Source: Lepas anatifera
Taxonomy: Eukaryota; Arthropoda; Thecostraca; Lepadidae
Direction of reading: 5' to 3'
Assembly: GCA_034440635.1 (NCBI GenBank)
Contig: JAOTON010001136.1
Coordinates: 1,721,001-1,785,000 of the forward strand
DNA: 64,000 nucleotides
In this document: piece after piece, positions 34,540 through 64,000 of the stretch
How positions within the stretch are numbered: position 1 is the stretch's first letter
How the letters are laid out: each line of letters starts with the position of its first letter
Made by a program: the position numbers and the translations under genes
Notes under the pieces: generated by a model
What the model saw: the letters and a program-made list of their open reading frames with translations, nothing else
The model's database searches: none
What the model was told of the DNA's origin: nothing

Positions 34540-35532
34540 GCCTTCGCCCCGGTGGGGGTGGGGTGTTTGAACACCCCCATCGGGTTTTTCCGGCGGCATG
34601 GAAAAACAGCGGCGCGAAGCGTCGCCCTACTTGGTACATCCATCATTGGTCAATTCCCACTTTCCCCAAAATCTTAACGTTGGGTCGTCTCAGGTCAGGT
34701 CACCAGTGCAGGTCAAGTGACCTCACCTCCACAAATGTTTAAGGTGACATAGATAAGAAATCGGTAAATCTATCGGATCTAAACTTATACCACATAATGG
34801 GCCCACCGAGCGCCACAAAACATATTCTGGGATTTTTCATATCGAAGACTTAAGGTCAAGTACGGACCATGACCGCTCCATTGGAAATACATGGAAAAGA
34901 GAAATTTGGCTGTATTTGTGTAGATACAGCTGGGAATACCTTCATATTCTCCAAATCGTGGGTATCCTGCGCCCCTTTTTAAATTCATGTTGCAATTTTT
35001 GGCCTTCAACCTCTGAGAGGTCATCTGGGGCTACTTAAGCAGTTTTCGGACTTAGGTAACTAACTTTGCATGAACTGATGATACAGGTTTTATTTTGATA
35101 TCATTGCGTTTGCATTACTATTGCGAATCGATTCTGTATGTACATATTGACTATGCTAAGTGAAAAGTGACTACCTGACCTGAGGTCAGCTCATTTTTGT
35201 GTTTTGACCAGGTATAATCATATCACACATCATTCGATTCGCCGTGACGAAAGGAAGCGAAAGGTGCCTAAAAATGATTCCAACTCAACTCTGTCAGATG
35301 CTAGAGCCTTAACACTCTACTTAAAATGCCACCTTCTTTGACCTGTCATGACCTCAATATTTACCTGAGCCAAAAAGTGACAGCTATAGTTTCTTCATGA
35401 ATTTGCATGAGCTATCCACCAGCGTTCGCGTTTTTTTTCGCTTTCCCACATAGGGGCCGAGTTCGAGGGGGGAGGGGGTTTCAAACACCCCCACCAGGGT
35501 GGAGGTGGTTCGGAGGCCCACCGGGGCGCGGG
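34540..35532. mobile_element. TTAA-type MITE, copy C
   Basis: Ends CCTTCGCCCCGGTGGGG (left) and CCACCGGGGCGCGGGTTAG (right) resemble those of copies A and B. The interior block at 34760-34900 is in opposite orientation to the homologous block in copy B. Confidence 0.6.
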
Positions 35533-37306
35533 TTAGAAGCTCTGAGGTCTGTGATCTAGTTCTGCCTCAACAGATTCTGACGCCACTGGCATGAATCTGA
35601 TACCTAAAACGGAGCGTCATGTATGCGCACCGCCCAAAACATAGAAATGAAAAATTCAAATCAGAACGGAAGCGACTGAAGGTTAAGCGACAGCGCTAGC
35701 CGATGCGAACATTTGGGTCCATGGCGCGCAGGCAGTGGAGGATAGTACTGGTGTGGTGCATTATCAGCTTGGCAACCAACCAACCGTCCTTTCAAATCTC
35801 AACCGATGTCTGCTCGCACAAATGCAGGAGACTTCCAGCCTTAGAGATTTCCTTTTGCTATTCACGAATATGCAGTGGGGTGTACGATGACAGAGGCTCC
35901 CGAAAATTAGCTCTACATCGTGCTATTTAAAAAAAAGCTGACAGGCTACGCGTCGCGCAAGCACGGTAACTACCGTAGCTCCCCTCATTGTTGGCAGGTG
36001 CTGTTCCACGCCCAGATCAGTTCACGGGGGCCTCCCGAGCCAACTCAAACCACTTCTCCCTTTGTCTCCGCAGCGTGGAACACCTTATTTAGACAATGCT
36101 GAGCCAGACACTAGTTACACGGGACCCAGCTGACGAACTGAGAGCGCACCGGCATAAACAAAACAGCTGAATACTGCAATGGACTTGACTTAACTGCACG
36201 TCGGCGCGGAACATCGACCAACCCAGAAACATGGCACAGAAAAACACCTCTGAAACAGCTACGGAGCGGACACCGGCAGCGCAGGCCCTGCCGCGGCGGC
36301 CTGTGCCGTCCACAGAGAGTGGCTGGGCAGAGGCGTGAGCCACAGTACAGATGGCGGTGATCTCGAGATCGATTCTGAGCTCCAGTTCACCACCTACAGC
36401 GCTCTTAAGCTACAGTCCAGTGAAAACGTTCACAGTCGCACACACATGTTTCACTGTCGGTGGTCGCCGCAGCAGCGCGGTCCTGTACTGAGCGGGCAGC
36501 GGTGTACACGGCAGGCCGAGCCTCCTCCCATTGGCGAAAATAGATTTGTACTGGGCGCACAGTGCATGCCCACCACCCACGCAGAGGTCAAAAGGAGCCA
36601 CGGCAGCGCATTATCCCAACATGAGCTACCTCCGAGTCTCGGCTTGACAGCGAGGTGCGATACGACATCCGAGGGGCTGGGCACAGGCTGCAGAGTACAG
36701 TCAGTGGACAAGACGACAATTCTGTATGCTCGTATCCTACGTTTCACTTAAAGGGAATGTGGTGCCTTTGTGATCGGATTTGAGCTGAGAGAGCCAGGAG
36801 AAAAAACATCGAAAAACCCCCCGGCGAAGTATCAAATTTTCCCTACAATTCACAATCTGAGAAATAGGCTGTGTGAGAGGGGAATCCGTTCCGTCCGGCA
36901 CCAATCACCACCGCCCCCAGCCGTCCGACGGGAGGGACGGCCCAGTGTCCGCTCGCAATCACGCTCGTGAAGCGCTTCCACTCTATCAAATGTGATTTTC
37001 GAGATGACCGAAACACGGCACGGGGGGTCTTTTCGGTATGCTCTGGGCGCCTGATCGCTCGGTTAAAACCCCACGAAGACGCCACATTCGCTTTAAAGTT
37101 AACCCGCAGTATTCAATACTAAACCGTAAGCTGCTCAACTGTAAACGATTATTCATTGGTTTTCTTTACTTGGGAAGAATACTTCCCGTGCAGTTTTGAC
37201 ACAATCACCAGAAACAGCCATGACACTAATGGCTATGCCCTTAAAATGGAAACGAAAACCGGTCTAAAGTTTTACCTGAACATTTCCAGAGAGGATCAAA
37301 GAAAGG
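35533..37306. other. Intergenic stretch between MITE copies
   Basis: No recognised gene except one short candidate secreted peptide ORF (35721-35930). Many short ORFs on both strands at 36089-36970 show no motif. Confidence 0.4.
35721..35930 (+). CDS. Short ORF with signal-peptide-like start and four cysteines (unrecognised)
   Basis: The 69-codon frame starting MARRQWRIVLVWCIISLATN has a basic start and hydrophobic core like a signal peptide, then CSHKC and CYSRIC cysteine pairs and a GVYDDRGSRK segment with dibasic-like residues. It resembles a small secreted peptide precursor, but no known peptide family was matched and no splice context supports it. An upstream in-frame Met at 35703 exists. 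Confidence 0.22.
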   Translation: MARRQWRIVLVWCIISLATNQPSFQISTDVCSHKCRRLPALEISFCYSRICSGVYDDRGSRKLALHRAI

Positions 37307-37310
37307 TTAA

Positions 37311-38145
37311 CTCGCGCATTGACGGAATCTGAGCCACCTTCGCCTTGACGGGGGTGGAGGAGTACCCCCCCAGGTCTCAAACACCACCCTAGTTAGCGAA
37401 AAGCGGTACCTTCGCCTTTACGGCACTGGGTAGTCTGACCTAAGCTCTTAATAAAGTCTTCTAAATTTTTTCTGTGATGTCAAATCCACTGTCACCAGGG
37501 GTGAACACGCCACTGTGTGGATGTAATGGGATAAAACGGATATGAACGTGTTTTCAGTCAGAGCATCTGATGTAGAAGAGCCATAAAACTATCTACACTT
37601 TTGAGACCCTCTCAGCAAGCGGCGTGAAATGATATGTAAGGCAACCTTCCTAGGTCAAATATAATATTGGTCAAAATCAAACTGGGTCAAAACGCATCTC
37701 ATTAGAACTGCAAGGATACGACACTCCCGACGATGTCCAAACAAACGCCGTGTCTACATCTTCCACGGTTATTGAGCGCAAACTATTTTACCCTTGAATT
37801 TCCAATTGAGAGATCATGGCCCATACCTGGCCTGAAGTCGTCGATATAAAAATCCTGACATATTTTGTAGTAGCCGGTGGCCACATCATATGAAATGAAT
37901 TTCAGATCGATAGACTAACCATGTTCTTACTTATGCTATCTTGGGGAGTGGAATCACTAACTTTTGGGAGGAGAGGCCACTTGACCTGACCAGAAATGAT
38001 CTGAACCCAACATTTTAACACAAGTTGTAAAAATGACCAAAGAAAACATATACGCAGTGCGTTGACGCTGCGCGCCGCCGTTTGGAGCATCTGAAAAAGA
38101 AAAAAACACGAAGGGGCGGATACCCGCCATCCACCAATGCACGTG
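37311..38145. mobile_element. TTAA-type MITE, copy D
   Basis: It is flanked by TTAA on both sides (37307-37310 and 38146-38149). Termini are CTCGCGCATTGACGG and the complement of CACGTGCATTGGTGG. The interior matches copy B in the same orientation but is more diverged. It is 835 bp and non-coding. Confidence 0.75.
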
Positions 38146-38149
38146 TTAA

Positions 38150-39800
38150 CACAGGCAGTGGAAAGGCTCCTAAAATGCTCGCCACCTATTTTTCTGAGGT
38201 AGCATGAGAACTGTTCGCAGCCGCATAACGCTACCAGGCTACACTTGGGAGGATCCATGAGCGCGTCGATTAGCGAAGTAATTTTGAGAAAATCTGTCAT
38301 TAATTTTTCGACGTACAGGCTTTCAAAGTCAGACCTACATTTTGAAAGTAACAATCGAGCGGCCGCACCAGTTCGCCCGCACTGTGGACGAGTGGTGACG
38401 TAATAACGCCATATAATTGGGAGATGTCGAGGTCACCTCTCATGAAGGATGACACATGAATCTCAGGGGGACTTTAGGATCCCCTCCGCTGCGCGTTGAC
38501 ACCAGAACTCCATCCACTGGGCGCGTGAATATTGAGTGTACCACTTTGTGTACACTTGGGGGTCAGGCTCCAAATGAAATTCCTGACCTTTATGTAGTGT
38601 TCCGTTGGCCTTTAGTTTGCGTGCCATGACCTCATGGTGCCATTGGTGCCATTGGGTGGGCAGCACAGCGCATGTGCCACAGTTCCACAGCGCAGTAAGC
38701 GGCGGTGCCGAAATAAATGGGGCCGCATATGGACGCGGGTGTTCCAATAAACAAATCTGACCATGGATGATAAATACCACCCGTGGACTGACTTGGAAGC
38801 CTGTGCGCAAAACATTTATCTAAGTTGGTCCTCTTTTCTATAGGCGTGGGAACAAAGGGGGGCGTTCAAGAGGCCACTGCCTCTCCTCAACCCTCTGCAG
38901 ACAAATAAGCCTGTGTGGGTAAATGCCTTATTAACAATAATATATGCGGTTTTAAAACTGCTCCCAAATATGGAGTGCCTTGGATTAGGACCCCCTCTAA
39001 GCAATGGCTTTCCCATTTTTCACATGTTTCCTAAACTCTTGATCTCGTCGAATCCGGCGCGCGATATTGAAAGCAGAATCAACCTAAAAAATAAAAAGAC
39101 GCAGAATCTACACCAAAATTTTCTTCCTAGGTTTGAACGTCCAACGGCCTCCCGCGCTCATCGATTCACCGGAATTTCAGCAAATAGCGTATTTCAGACC
39201 CAGGCAGTTTCCTTCCACTTTATGAAAATAGTGATGAGGGAAGGGGAAGGGGCTAGATACCCCATGACTCGTCCCAGAGCGCGTGTGAAGCAGCACAACT
39301 GATGGGGGTTTCGACAGTGTTTGGTGCCGGTCTAGACCGGAGGAGCACAACATAATCGGTGACAACATCTCATACCCTCCGTCCTATCGAATTGAGAGTT
39401 TGGTCCAGCTTCAATGCAGCACAAAAACACCGCCCCACAGTGAGCTAGCACCACGGCAAACAGCAGCCAAAATCTTTGCTCCATCAAAACCGTCCATAAG
39501 TGATTGCACAGCCTAACGGCCTTCGCCATAAACGCGTTCAAACACATGCACACGTACATAAACACATATACACGCAAGGATATAGCTACCTGCACAATGC
39601 AAACATTTACTCGAAAACACCTCGACAGTCCCTCCAGAACTAGCGGTGCTTAAGAGACCAAAACAATGTCCAAAAAGGCACCCGGTCACTAACATTCGGC
39701 CACACATATACTTCACGGGCCAGTCGTGACGGGCCCTCGGCGTGACTCCACAGCACATTATTCAAGCCTCGGCCACAGCTAACCACACAATGGGCTCTGC
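38150..39800. other. Region downstream of the CP2 stop codon
   Basis: It should contain the CP2 3'UTR at its right end. A 115-codon minus ORF at 38463-38810 has no recognisable motif. No clear polyadenylation site was chosen. Confidence 0.4.
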
Positions 39801-57919
<18,119 letters not shown>

Positions 57920-58141
57920 CTTGTCACCTGCCAACACGTGGCCGGGCTGTACAGCAGAACGGAACACTCCTCCCAGGGTTCCAGAGGTGCCATGTTCACA
58001 GCGCTTACAGAGACATTCGTGCTCACCGAGTTCAATGGTGGAGTGCAGATTTAAAATGTAGTCAAGTGCAGGCACTGGTATCTTCTGTATATACATACAA
58101 TTTTCACCGTTAACAACCGGGAGCCACTCCCGATATCACAT

Positions 58142-58144
<3 letters not shown>

Positions 58145-58204
<60 letters not shown>

Positions 58205-58230
58205 GCTCTAGCTCTAGCTCTAGCTCTATC

Positions 58231-58320
<90 letters not shown>
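58145..58320. repeat. (TC)n tract with AGCTCT and ATCTCT variants, upstream of CP2
   Basis: ~175 bp. On the CP2 strand it reads (GA)n and ends about 220 bp before the start codon. It could serve as GAGA-type promoter sequence (inference) or be a simple repeat only. Confidence 0.95.
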
Positions 58321-58323
<3 letters not shown>

Positions 58324-58969
58324 ACACCAATTATTCGATGCAAAAACAGTTCAGACACACTAATTGTCACACTTGTAATTATTCGGTGCAAAAACACTCC
58401 AATAAAACAATGCTTATAATTCCCCCGATTTCCATCCATATGGTGTTATGTGTTTTATGCATGATGATGAAGTGAGTTTCGCGAGTTATTTGTTAGCAAT
58501 ACCAGTCACGACAGCAGATTTCTTCCAGGCGTTTAATTCATCCTCCCCTCAGTACTGGGACTTCAAGGGAGATTTTTCTTTGATTGTTGAAGAAATCATC
58601 TTCCCACATACTCGATATTCTACTGTATTCATTGATCCCGTCTTCTAAAATTGGTAATTAGCCTGCCTCCTCGAATCTTGAAAGCAGCATCGAGCAAATC
58701 ATATTTCATTGTGTTCAAGGATCATCTTTTTCCTTGCAATTGTCCCTTTCTTTACGGCCTCCAGTCATAAATACTGAATCACATGTGCCACGGCTGATTG
58801 TTGTTTACTTGCACGCTGCCTTTAATGTAGACCGACTGACTCGATAAAATATGTCTGTTCACGACTCTTTAAGTCTGCTGATAATGACAGTGGAAATGGT
58901 TTTAAACTCAATATCTAACATTAAACATACACCCAATATAATGACCCTACATCTAAAACGGAGAACACG
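58321..58969. other. Upstream of CP2, no gene recognised
   Basis: AT-rich, with an imperfect direct repeat TTATTCG(A/G)TGCAAAAACA at about 58330 and 58380. No ORF with motifs. Confidence 0.4.
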
Positions 58970-58984
58970 CTAAGATGAACTCAC

Positions 58985-60239
58985 GACACCTAGATATGAA
59001 ACGCAAGACACTACCACCAACCCCTTGGAACCTCTATCTGAAACGCAAGACACTACCACCAACCCCTCGGAACCTATATCTGAAACGCAAGACACTACCG
59101 CCAACCCCTCGGAACCTATATCTGAAACGCAAGACACTACCACCAACCCCTCGGAACCTATATCTGAAACGCAAGACACTACCACCAACCCCTCGGAACC
59201 TATATCTGAAACGCAAGACACTACCGCCAACCCCTCGGAACCTATATCTGAAAAGCAAGACACTACTGCCAACCCCTCGGAACCTATATCTGAAACGCAA
59301 GACACTACCGCCAACCCCTCGGAACCTATATCTGAAACGCAAGACACTACCACCAACCCCTCGGAACCTATATCTGAAACGTAAGACACTACCACCAACC
59401 CCTCGGAACCTATATCTGAAACGCAAGACACTACCGCCAACCCCTCGGAACCTATATCTGAAAAGCAAGACACTACTGCCAACCCCTCGGAACCTATATC
59501 TGAAAAGCAAGACACTACTGCCAACCCCTCGGAACCTATATCTGAAACGCAAGACACTACCGCCAACCCCTCGGAACCTATATCTGAAACGCAAGACACT
59601 ACCACCAAACCCTCGGAACCTATATCTGAAAAGCAAGACACTACTGCCAACCCCTCGGAACCTATATCTGAAAAGCAAGACACTACTGCCAACCCCTCGG
59701 AACCTATATCTGAAACGTAAGACACTACCACCAACCCCTCGGAACCTATATCTGAAACGCAAGACACTACCACCAACCCCTCGGAACCTATATTTGAAAC
59801 GCAAGACACTACCGCCAACCCCTCGGAACCTATATCTGAAAAGCAAGACACTACTGCCAACCCCTCGGAACCTATATCTGAAACGCAAGACACTACCGCC
59901 AACCCCTCGGAACCTATATCTGAAACGCAAGACACTACCACCAACCCCTCGGAACCTATATCTGAAACGTAAGACACTACCACCAACCCCTCGGAACCTA
60001 TATCTGAAACGCAAGACACTACCACCAACCCCTCGGAACCTATATCTGAAACGCAAGACACTACCGCCAACCCCTCGGAACCTATATCTGAAAAGCAAGA
60101 CACTACCGCCAACCCCTCGGAACCTATATCTGAAACGCAAGACACTACCGCCAACCCCTCGGAACCTATATCTGAAACACAAGACACTACCGCCAACCCC
60201 TCGGAACCTATATCTGAAACACAAGACACTACCGCCAAC
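58985..60239. repeat. 42-bp minisatellite, first block
   Basis: About 30 units of a block containing GAAACGCAAGACACTACC and AACCCCTCGGAACCTATATC. The unit length is a multiple of three, so several frames on both strands lack stops over ~1.25 kb (426-429 codons). One frame reads PISETQDTTANPSE. That frame is broken by units with ACGTAAG in place of ACGCAAG. There is no sign that any frame is translated. Confidence 0.95.
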
Positions 60240-61179
60240 CAGTGGCGGCGCTTGAACATTATGACAGCCTAGGCACGATTGGCGTAAGGCTTTTTACCGT
60301 CGCACGTCGCCCTGGCTATTTACCTATTAGACAGGGCCGAATCCAGCAGGTCGGCAGGAGAAGGGGCAAGCTCAAGTTGATAAGCAAAGATAAAATTTAT
60401 GTTTAAATGTTTAATATCATACAAATTGAAAAATAATAACATATGTCGGTGGATTGTGGAAACGGTTATGCGGCAGTATATGAAGGTACAAGACAAAATT
60501 CAAGAAGGATAGGTAGGTAGGTAAGCAAGCCGGGAAGGACAAGGTACTCACGAGAACTTCCAATTTCAACGACAGCTTCTGCACTTCGTTGTTTATGACG
60601 TCCAATTTCGCGCTGTACGATCGATTTGTGAACGGATTTTTTTTAAAATTTCATCCCCCAGGTTTTGTGCCACGACTCACGTCCTTCATAAGGGTTTCAC
60701 AAATTAAATATCTCGCTAATGATTTCCAAACAACTGTCCCGCACTAGAGAAGGCTAGACGTCCACGAACACAAGAATGTCAATAAACGAATCCGCTGTAA
60801 TCAAGGTCCTAAGACGCGGTATCGCACGTGCTAGCTTCTCAGGCAAGCCTAGATTGACGAGCCAGTACTCGCGTTCGAATGAATGAGGCATTAGAGATGT
60901 CAATCAAAAAGCACACGTTAGGTTTGCCACGGTGTTAGGCAGATTCAGCGAAATCGCGAAGTGCCCAATATCACACTTGTTTACGGTAAGAGCTGCGAAC
61001 GTGGATTCTCAGAGATGCAAATTATCGGCTCTTTGACCCAGTGATCCGAAATAGGAATATTCTCTGTAACTTAAACATCGAGTCAAATCATATTTATTCC
61101 ACATAAAATACATACCGACTTCGACATTTAAAAGTGGCTAGGCAGTACCTAATGTGCCTCTATGGCAGCGCCGCCACTG
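60240..61179. mobile_element. 940-bp hAT-type MITE inserted in the 42-bp minisatellite
   Basis: Termini CAGTGGCGGCGCT (60240) and its complement ending at 61179. Flanked by the 8-bp direct repeat CCGCCAAC (60232-60239 and 61180-61187). The inner terminal regions also pair loosely (AGCCTAGGCAC and CTGCCTAGCCAC). There is no transposase ORF. hAT elements have 8-bp duplications and CAG-type ends. The target octamer is itself part of the minisatellite unit, so the duplication is expected but less independent. Confidence 0.82.
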
Positions 61180-61187
61180 CCGCCAAC

Positions 61188-61930
61188 CCCTCGGAACCTA
61201 TATATGAAACGCAAGACACTACCGCCAACCCCTCAGAACCTATATCTGAAAAGAAAGACACTACCACGAACCCCTCGGAACCTATATCTGAAACGCAAGA
61301 CACTACCACGAACTCTCGGAACCTATATCTGAAACACAATATACTACCACGAACCCTCAGAACCTATATCCGAAACGCAAGACACTGCCACGAACACCTC
61401 AGAACCTACATCTAAAACGCAACACACTACAACGAACCCCTCGGAACCTCATCTGAAACGCAAGACACTACCACGAAACCCTCGGAACCTATATCTGAAA
61501 CGCAAGACACTACCGCCAACCCCTCGGAACCTATATCTGAAACGCAAGACACTACCACGAACCCTCGGAACCTATATCTGAAACGCAAGACACTACCACG
61601 AACCCCTCGGAACCTATATCTGAAACGCAAGACACTACCACGAACCCTCGGAACCTATATCTGAAACACAATATACTACCACGAACCCTCAGAACCTATA
61701 TCTGAAACGCAAGACACTGCCACGAACACCTCAGAACCTACATCTAAAACGCAACACACTACAACGAACCCCTCGGAACCTACATCTGAAACGCAAGACA
61801 CTACCACGAAACCCTCGGAACCTATATCTGAAACGCAAGACACTACCGCCAACCCCTCGGAACCTCTATCTGAAACGAAAGTCACTACCACGAAACCCTC
61901 GGAACCTTATCTGAAACGAAGCACTACCAC
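61188..61930. repeat. 42-bp minisatellite, second, more diverged block
   Basis: About 18 units of the same repeat, many with ACCACGAACCC and with 1-3 base deletions that break the open frames. A several-unit block near 61300-61440 is repeated at 61660-61800. Confidence 0.93.
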
Positions 61931-62971
61931 AAAGCCCTCAGAAGCTGCAGCCAAGCCATAACAAAGCGTACGTTGAAAACATTAGAGAAGTATCAGAAGA
62001 TAAGCCAGCAGACAGGAAATTCCAATTCCAATTCCAAGCCAGCAGAGGCGGCACGCAGCTGACGAACGCCTGACACTGCTTGAAGCAGAAGGAGGTATCG
62101 CAACAAGTGGTGGCCCCCAAGACGTGACCTAAGGGCATGGTTGTTACTATAGGTTTTCCACTTGGAAAGGCGCACAAACGTTGCCAGAGGGCGAGAAATG
62201 TGCAATAAAACCAAACCGAGAACATGGAGGAGTTGAATGAATATATTGAAAATAAGAAAGCATACCAAGATATGAAAAGAAGGCTAGATTCCGTTATACT
62301 TCATCAACAGCTTCTGACTAGCAAACTATCATAGCAGACGCCTGCGCTATGGCTGAGATAGAGCGCGGCACCCTGGATGGGCACCCCTCCTCTCCCTTTG
62401 CAAGGGCGCGTGCTGCGACGCCACCCATAAACATGACGGCGCTCCGCAGGCCCTGGCACTTCCACACAAACACGCCGGCGGGCAGGGATCAGCTGTTCGG
62501 CGCCAGAAACATGACCAGTGGTGGGCGGAGCACAGCTTATGGAGTCATCACGCGCTGGCAGACAGGCCACAGTGACAGTCCCGCGGGCCGGCCAAACACA
62601 GGGCCAACACTCACACACCAAGGCAATGCTTCACTACTGCAACACAATGCAATACAATACCCAAACCGCTCGCGCATAGATGAAGCCTGAGCAGCACCGG
62701 TTCGTCCTATGAGGGGCGACGCTCAGCCCGCCAGACCTTGGCTGCGGCAACAGGCCGGCCCGGCATTGACACTACTGACGAGGGGAGTGACCGGTGTACG
62801 CATCAGCCCCCCCCGTACTCTACCGAAACGGCCCTCTGGTGCAGCGGCTGGGTGACTGCTTCGGAAACTTGAGCCGCACCCCTCGCGGCCATGCGTGACA
62901 TCTCCCATCAATGCCAGACATCTCCCATCAATGCCGTCGGAGGACGCCGCCGCCGAGATCCGCCTTTAGCA
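61931..62971. other. No gene recognised
   Basis: Short ORFs at 62304-62690 lack motifs. A small duplicated motif AATTCCAATTCC occurs near 62018-62031, and CATCTCCCATCAATGCC is duplicated at 62897-62935. Confidence 0.4.
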
Positions 62972-63285
62972 AGATTTGTGTGTATGATGATGATTATTGG
63001 TGTTTAGGGCACTTGTTTTTGGCTATATGTGCCCGATTGTGGTTAGGTGTCAATGATCTTGGTTGCTAATTTTTGCCGGTGTCAGCTAAAGCGCTGTGGG
63101 TTAACGATGTCAAACTTTATTTTTTCGGTAAGATAAAACGTTTTGATGTCTACGACGGATCGTTTCACTGCCTAAGATACCATGGGAAGAATCGACCATT
63201 TGCTTCGATTGTCACGCGTCTCCTCGGATAAAACTGTGGAGAGGCGGTTGCCACATGTCGGTTGGTTGGGTAGATTTGTGTGTAT
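62972..63285 (-). mobile_element. SINE-like insertion with 14-bp target duplication
   Basis: The direct repeat AGATTTGTGTGTAT occurs at 62972-62985 and at 63272-63285. The 286-bp insert between begins GATGATGATTATTGG, i.e. an (ATC)n-like tail on the minus strand, so it is probably a short retroposon in minus orientation. No tRNA boxes were recognised. Confidence 0.6.
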
Positions 63286-63512
63286 TATACGTCGGCTTTA
63301 TAGAGATGTCCAATCAAGGCAAGCTCGTAAATGTACTCTCTAAACCTGGGCGGCCGCCTTCTGGACACCCGCAGACTCGTTTCAGACGGGAAGAAATATT
63401 AGGATAAATCATGCTCTACCCATTAAGATAAGACTCCTTCACGGCATAGCCCATTCTGTTTGCCTCAATACAAATGATCGAAATCAACTTCGGAAGCAAT
63501 AGTCGTTTGTAT

Positions 63513-63720
63513 TTTGTTGTTGTTGTTAAAGCCATACCCCGGAAAACCACGTTTTCCTTAAAGCTGACTGGGAAGGATGGTGGGTAGGACTGGAGGGATC
63601 GTCAGAGAGCCTATTCTGGATCCAACCATACGTTTCGAGGCACATCCACTTCGAATAGTGCCCAGGTAAAGGGGGGGGAAGAGAGCGCGAGGTATGAACA
63701 CTGGGCATTCCTCGTTACCT
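63513..63720 (-). mobile_element. 3' end fragment of a non-LTR element with (AAC)n tail
   Basis: Minus strand: an open stretch ending SALRKTWFSGVWL, then TAA merging into (CAA)n. The preceding residues WMCLETYGWIQNRLSDDPSS look like a retroelement polyprotein end. The tail type matches the element at 5579-7835. Confidence 0.4.
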
Positions 63721-64000
63721 GTTGAGTAAGAGGGGCCCCATTCCTGGCCATATCAACATGAGCTTTAATGGCCTCAAGCTTCTACTATTCTCTTCAGCAA
63801 GAGATGAGGTGAGTTTACCTCTGGACATGAGTGTTACCAGTCATGACTCCCGCTGAATCAACGATACACCTCGAACAACGCACACATTTACGATGCAGGG
63901 CTGGAGTTCTGAGCCATTTTTCATAGACCACCAAGAATCATAAAACAATTTAATTCCGATATTCCTAGTTGTTTCCAGTGGCAAGGTCTCGGCGTCTGGA
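63721..64000. other. No gene recognised at right edge
   Basis: No ORF, repeat or RNA signal could be supported. Confidence 0.4.

Noticed and set aside
58970..60259. Long ORFs of 396-429 codons on both strands
   Set aside because: They are reading frames through a 42-bp minisatellite whose length is a multiple of three. No start context, domain or splice signal supports translation.

Overview
The window is nuclear DNA of an animal, most likely an arthropod and plausibly a crustacean (inference from gene structure and transposon types; species not determined). Nothing in it is prokaryotic, and no CRISPR array, rRNA or free-standing tRNA gene was found. Three conserved host genes were rebuilt by joining exons whose splice sites and codon phases agree.

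(1) SEPSECS, the selenocysteine-tRNA synthase, minus strand, nine exons from 10910 down to 389. The last ~80 codons lie beyond the left edge. (2) PUS7 (TruD-type tRNA/mRNA pseudouridine synthase), plus strand, one uninterrupted coding exon 29586-32063 with a tandem-repeat C-terminal tail. (3) A CP2/LSF (TFCP2, Drosophila gemini) transcription factor, minus strand, eleven exons from 57919 down to 39801, summing to exactly 555 codons including the stop.

The rest is repeats. 1-11 kb: SEPSECS introns filled with minisatellites, one interrupted by an RNase H-encoding non-LTR retrotransposon. 12-14.5 kb: a decayed CR1/L2-like retroelement. 15.4-19.4 kb: a 4.05-kb foldback element with near-identical arms and a 9-bp target duplication. 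23-29 kb: two decayed Jockey-type retroelements. 32.5-38.2 kb: four ~0.9-kb TTAA-flanked MITEs rich in AGGTCA half-sites. 40-58 kb: CP2 introns with large minisatellites, two Penelope-like elements with GIY-YIG domains, a tRNA-derived SINE and long GA/TC tracts. 59-62 kb: a 42-bp minisatellite split by a hAT-type MITE. 62-64 kb: a SINE-like insertion and a retroelement tail.

The most striking observation is that minisatellites in both multi-exon genes begin at or within ~20 bp of a splice junction, and in four introns every repeat unit recopies the authentic 5' splice site, in two cases with the last codons of the exon. SEPSECS implies the organism makes selenoproteins. The three host genes show no sign of acting in one pathway.
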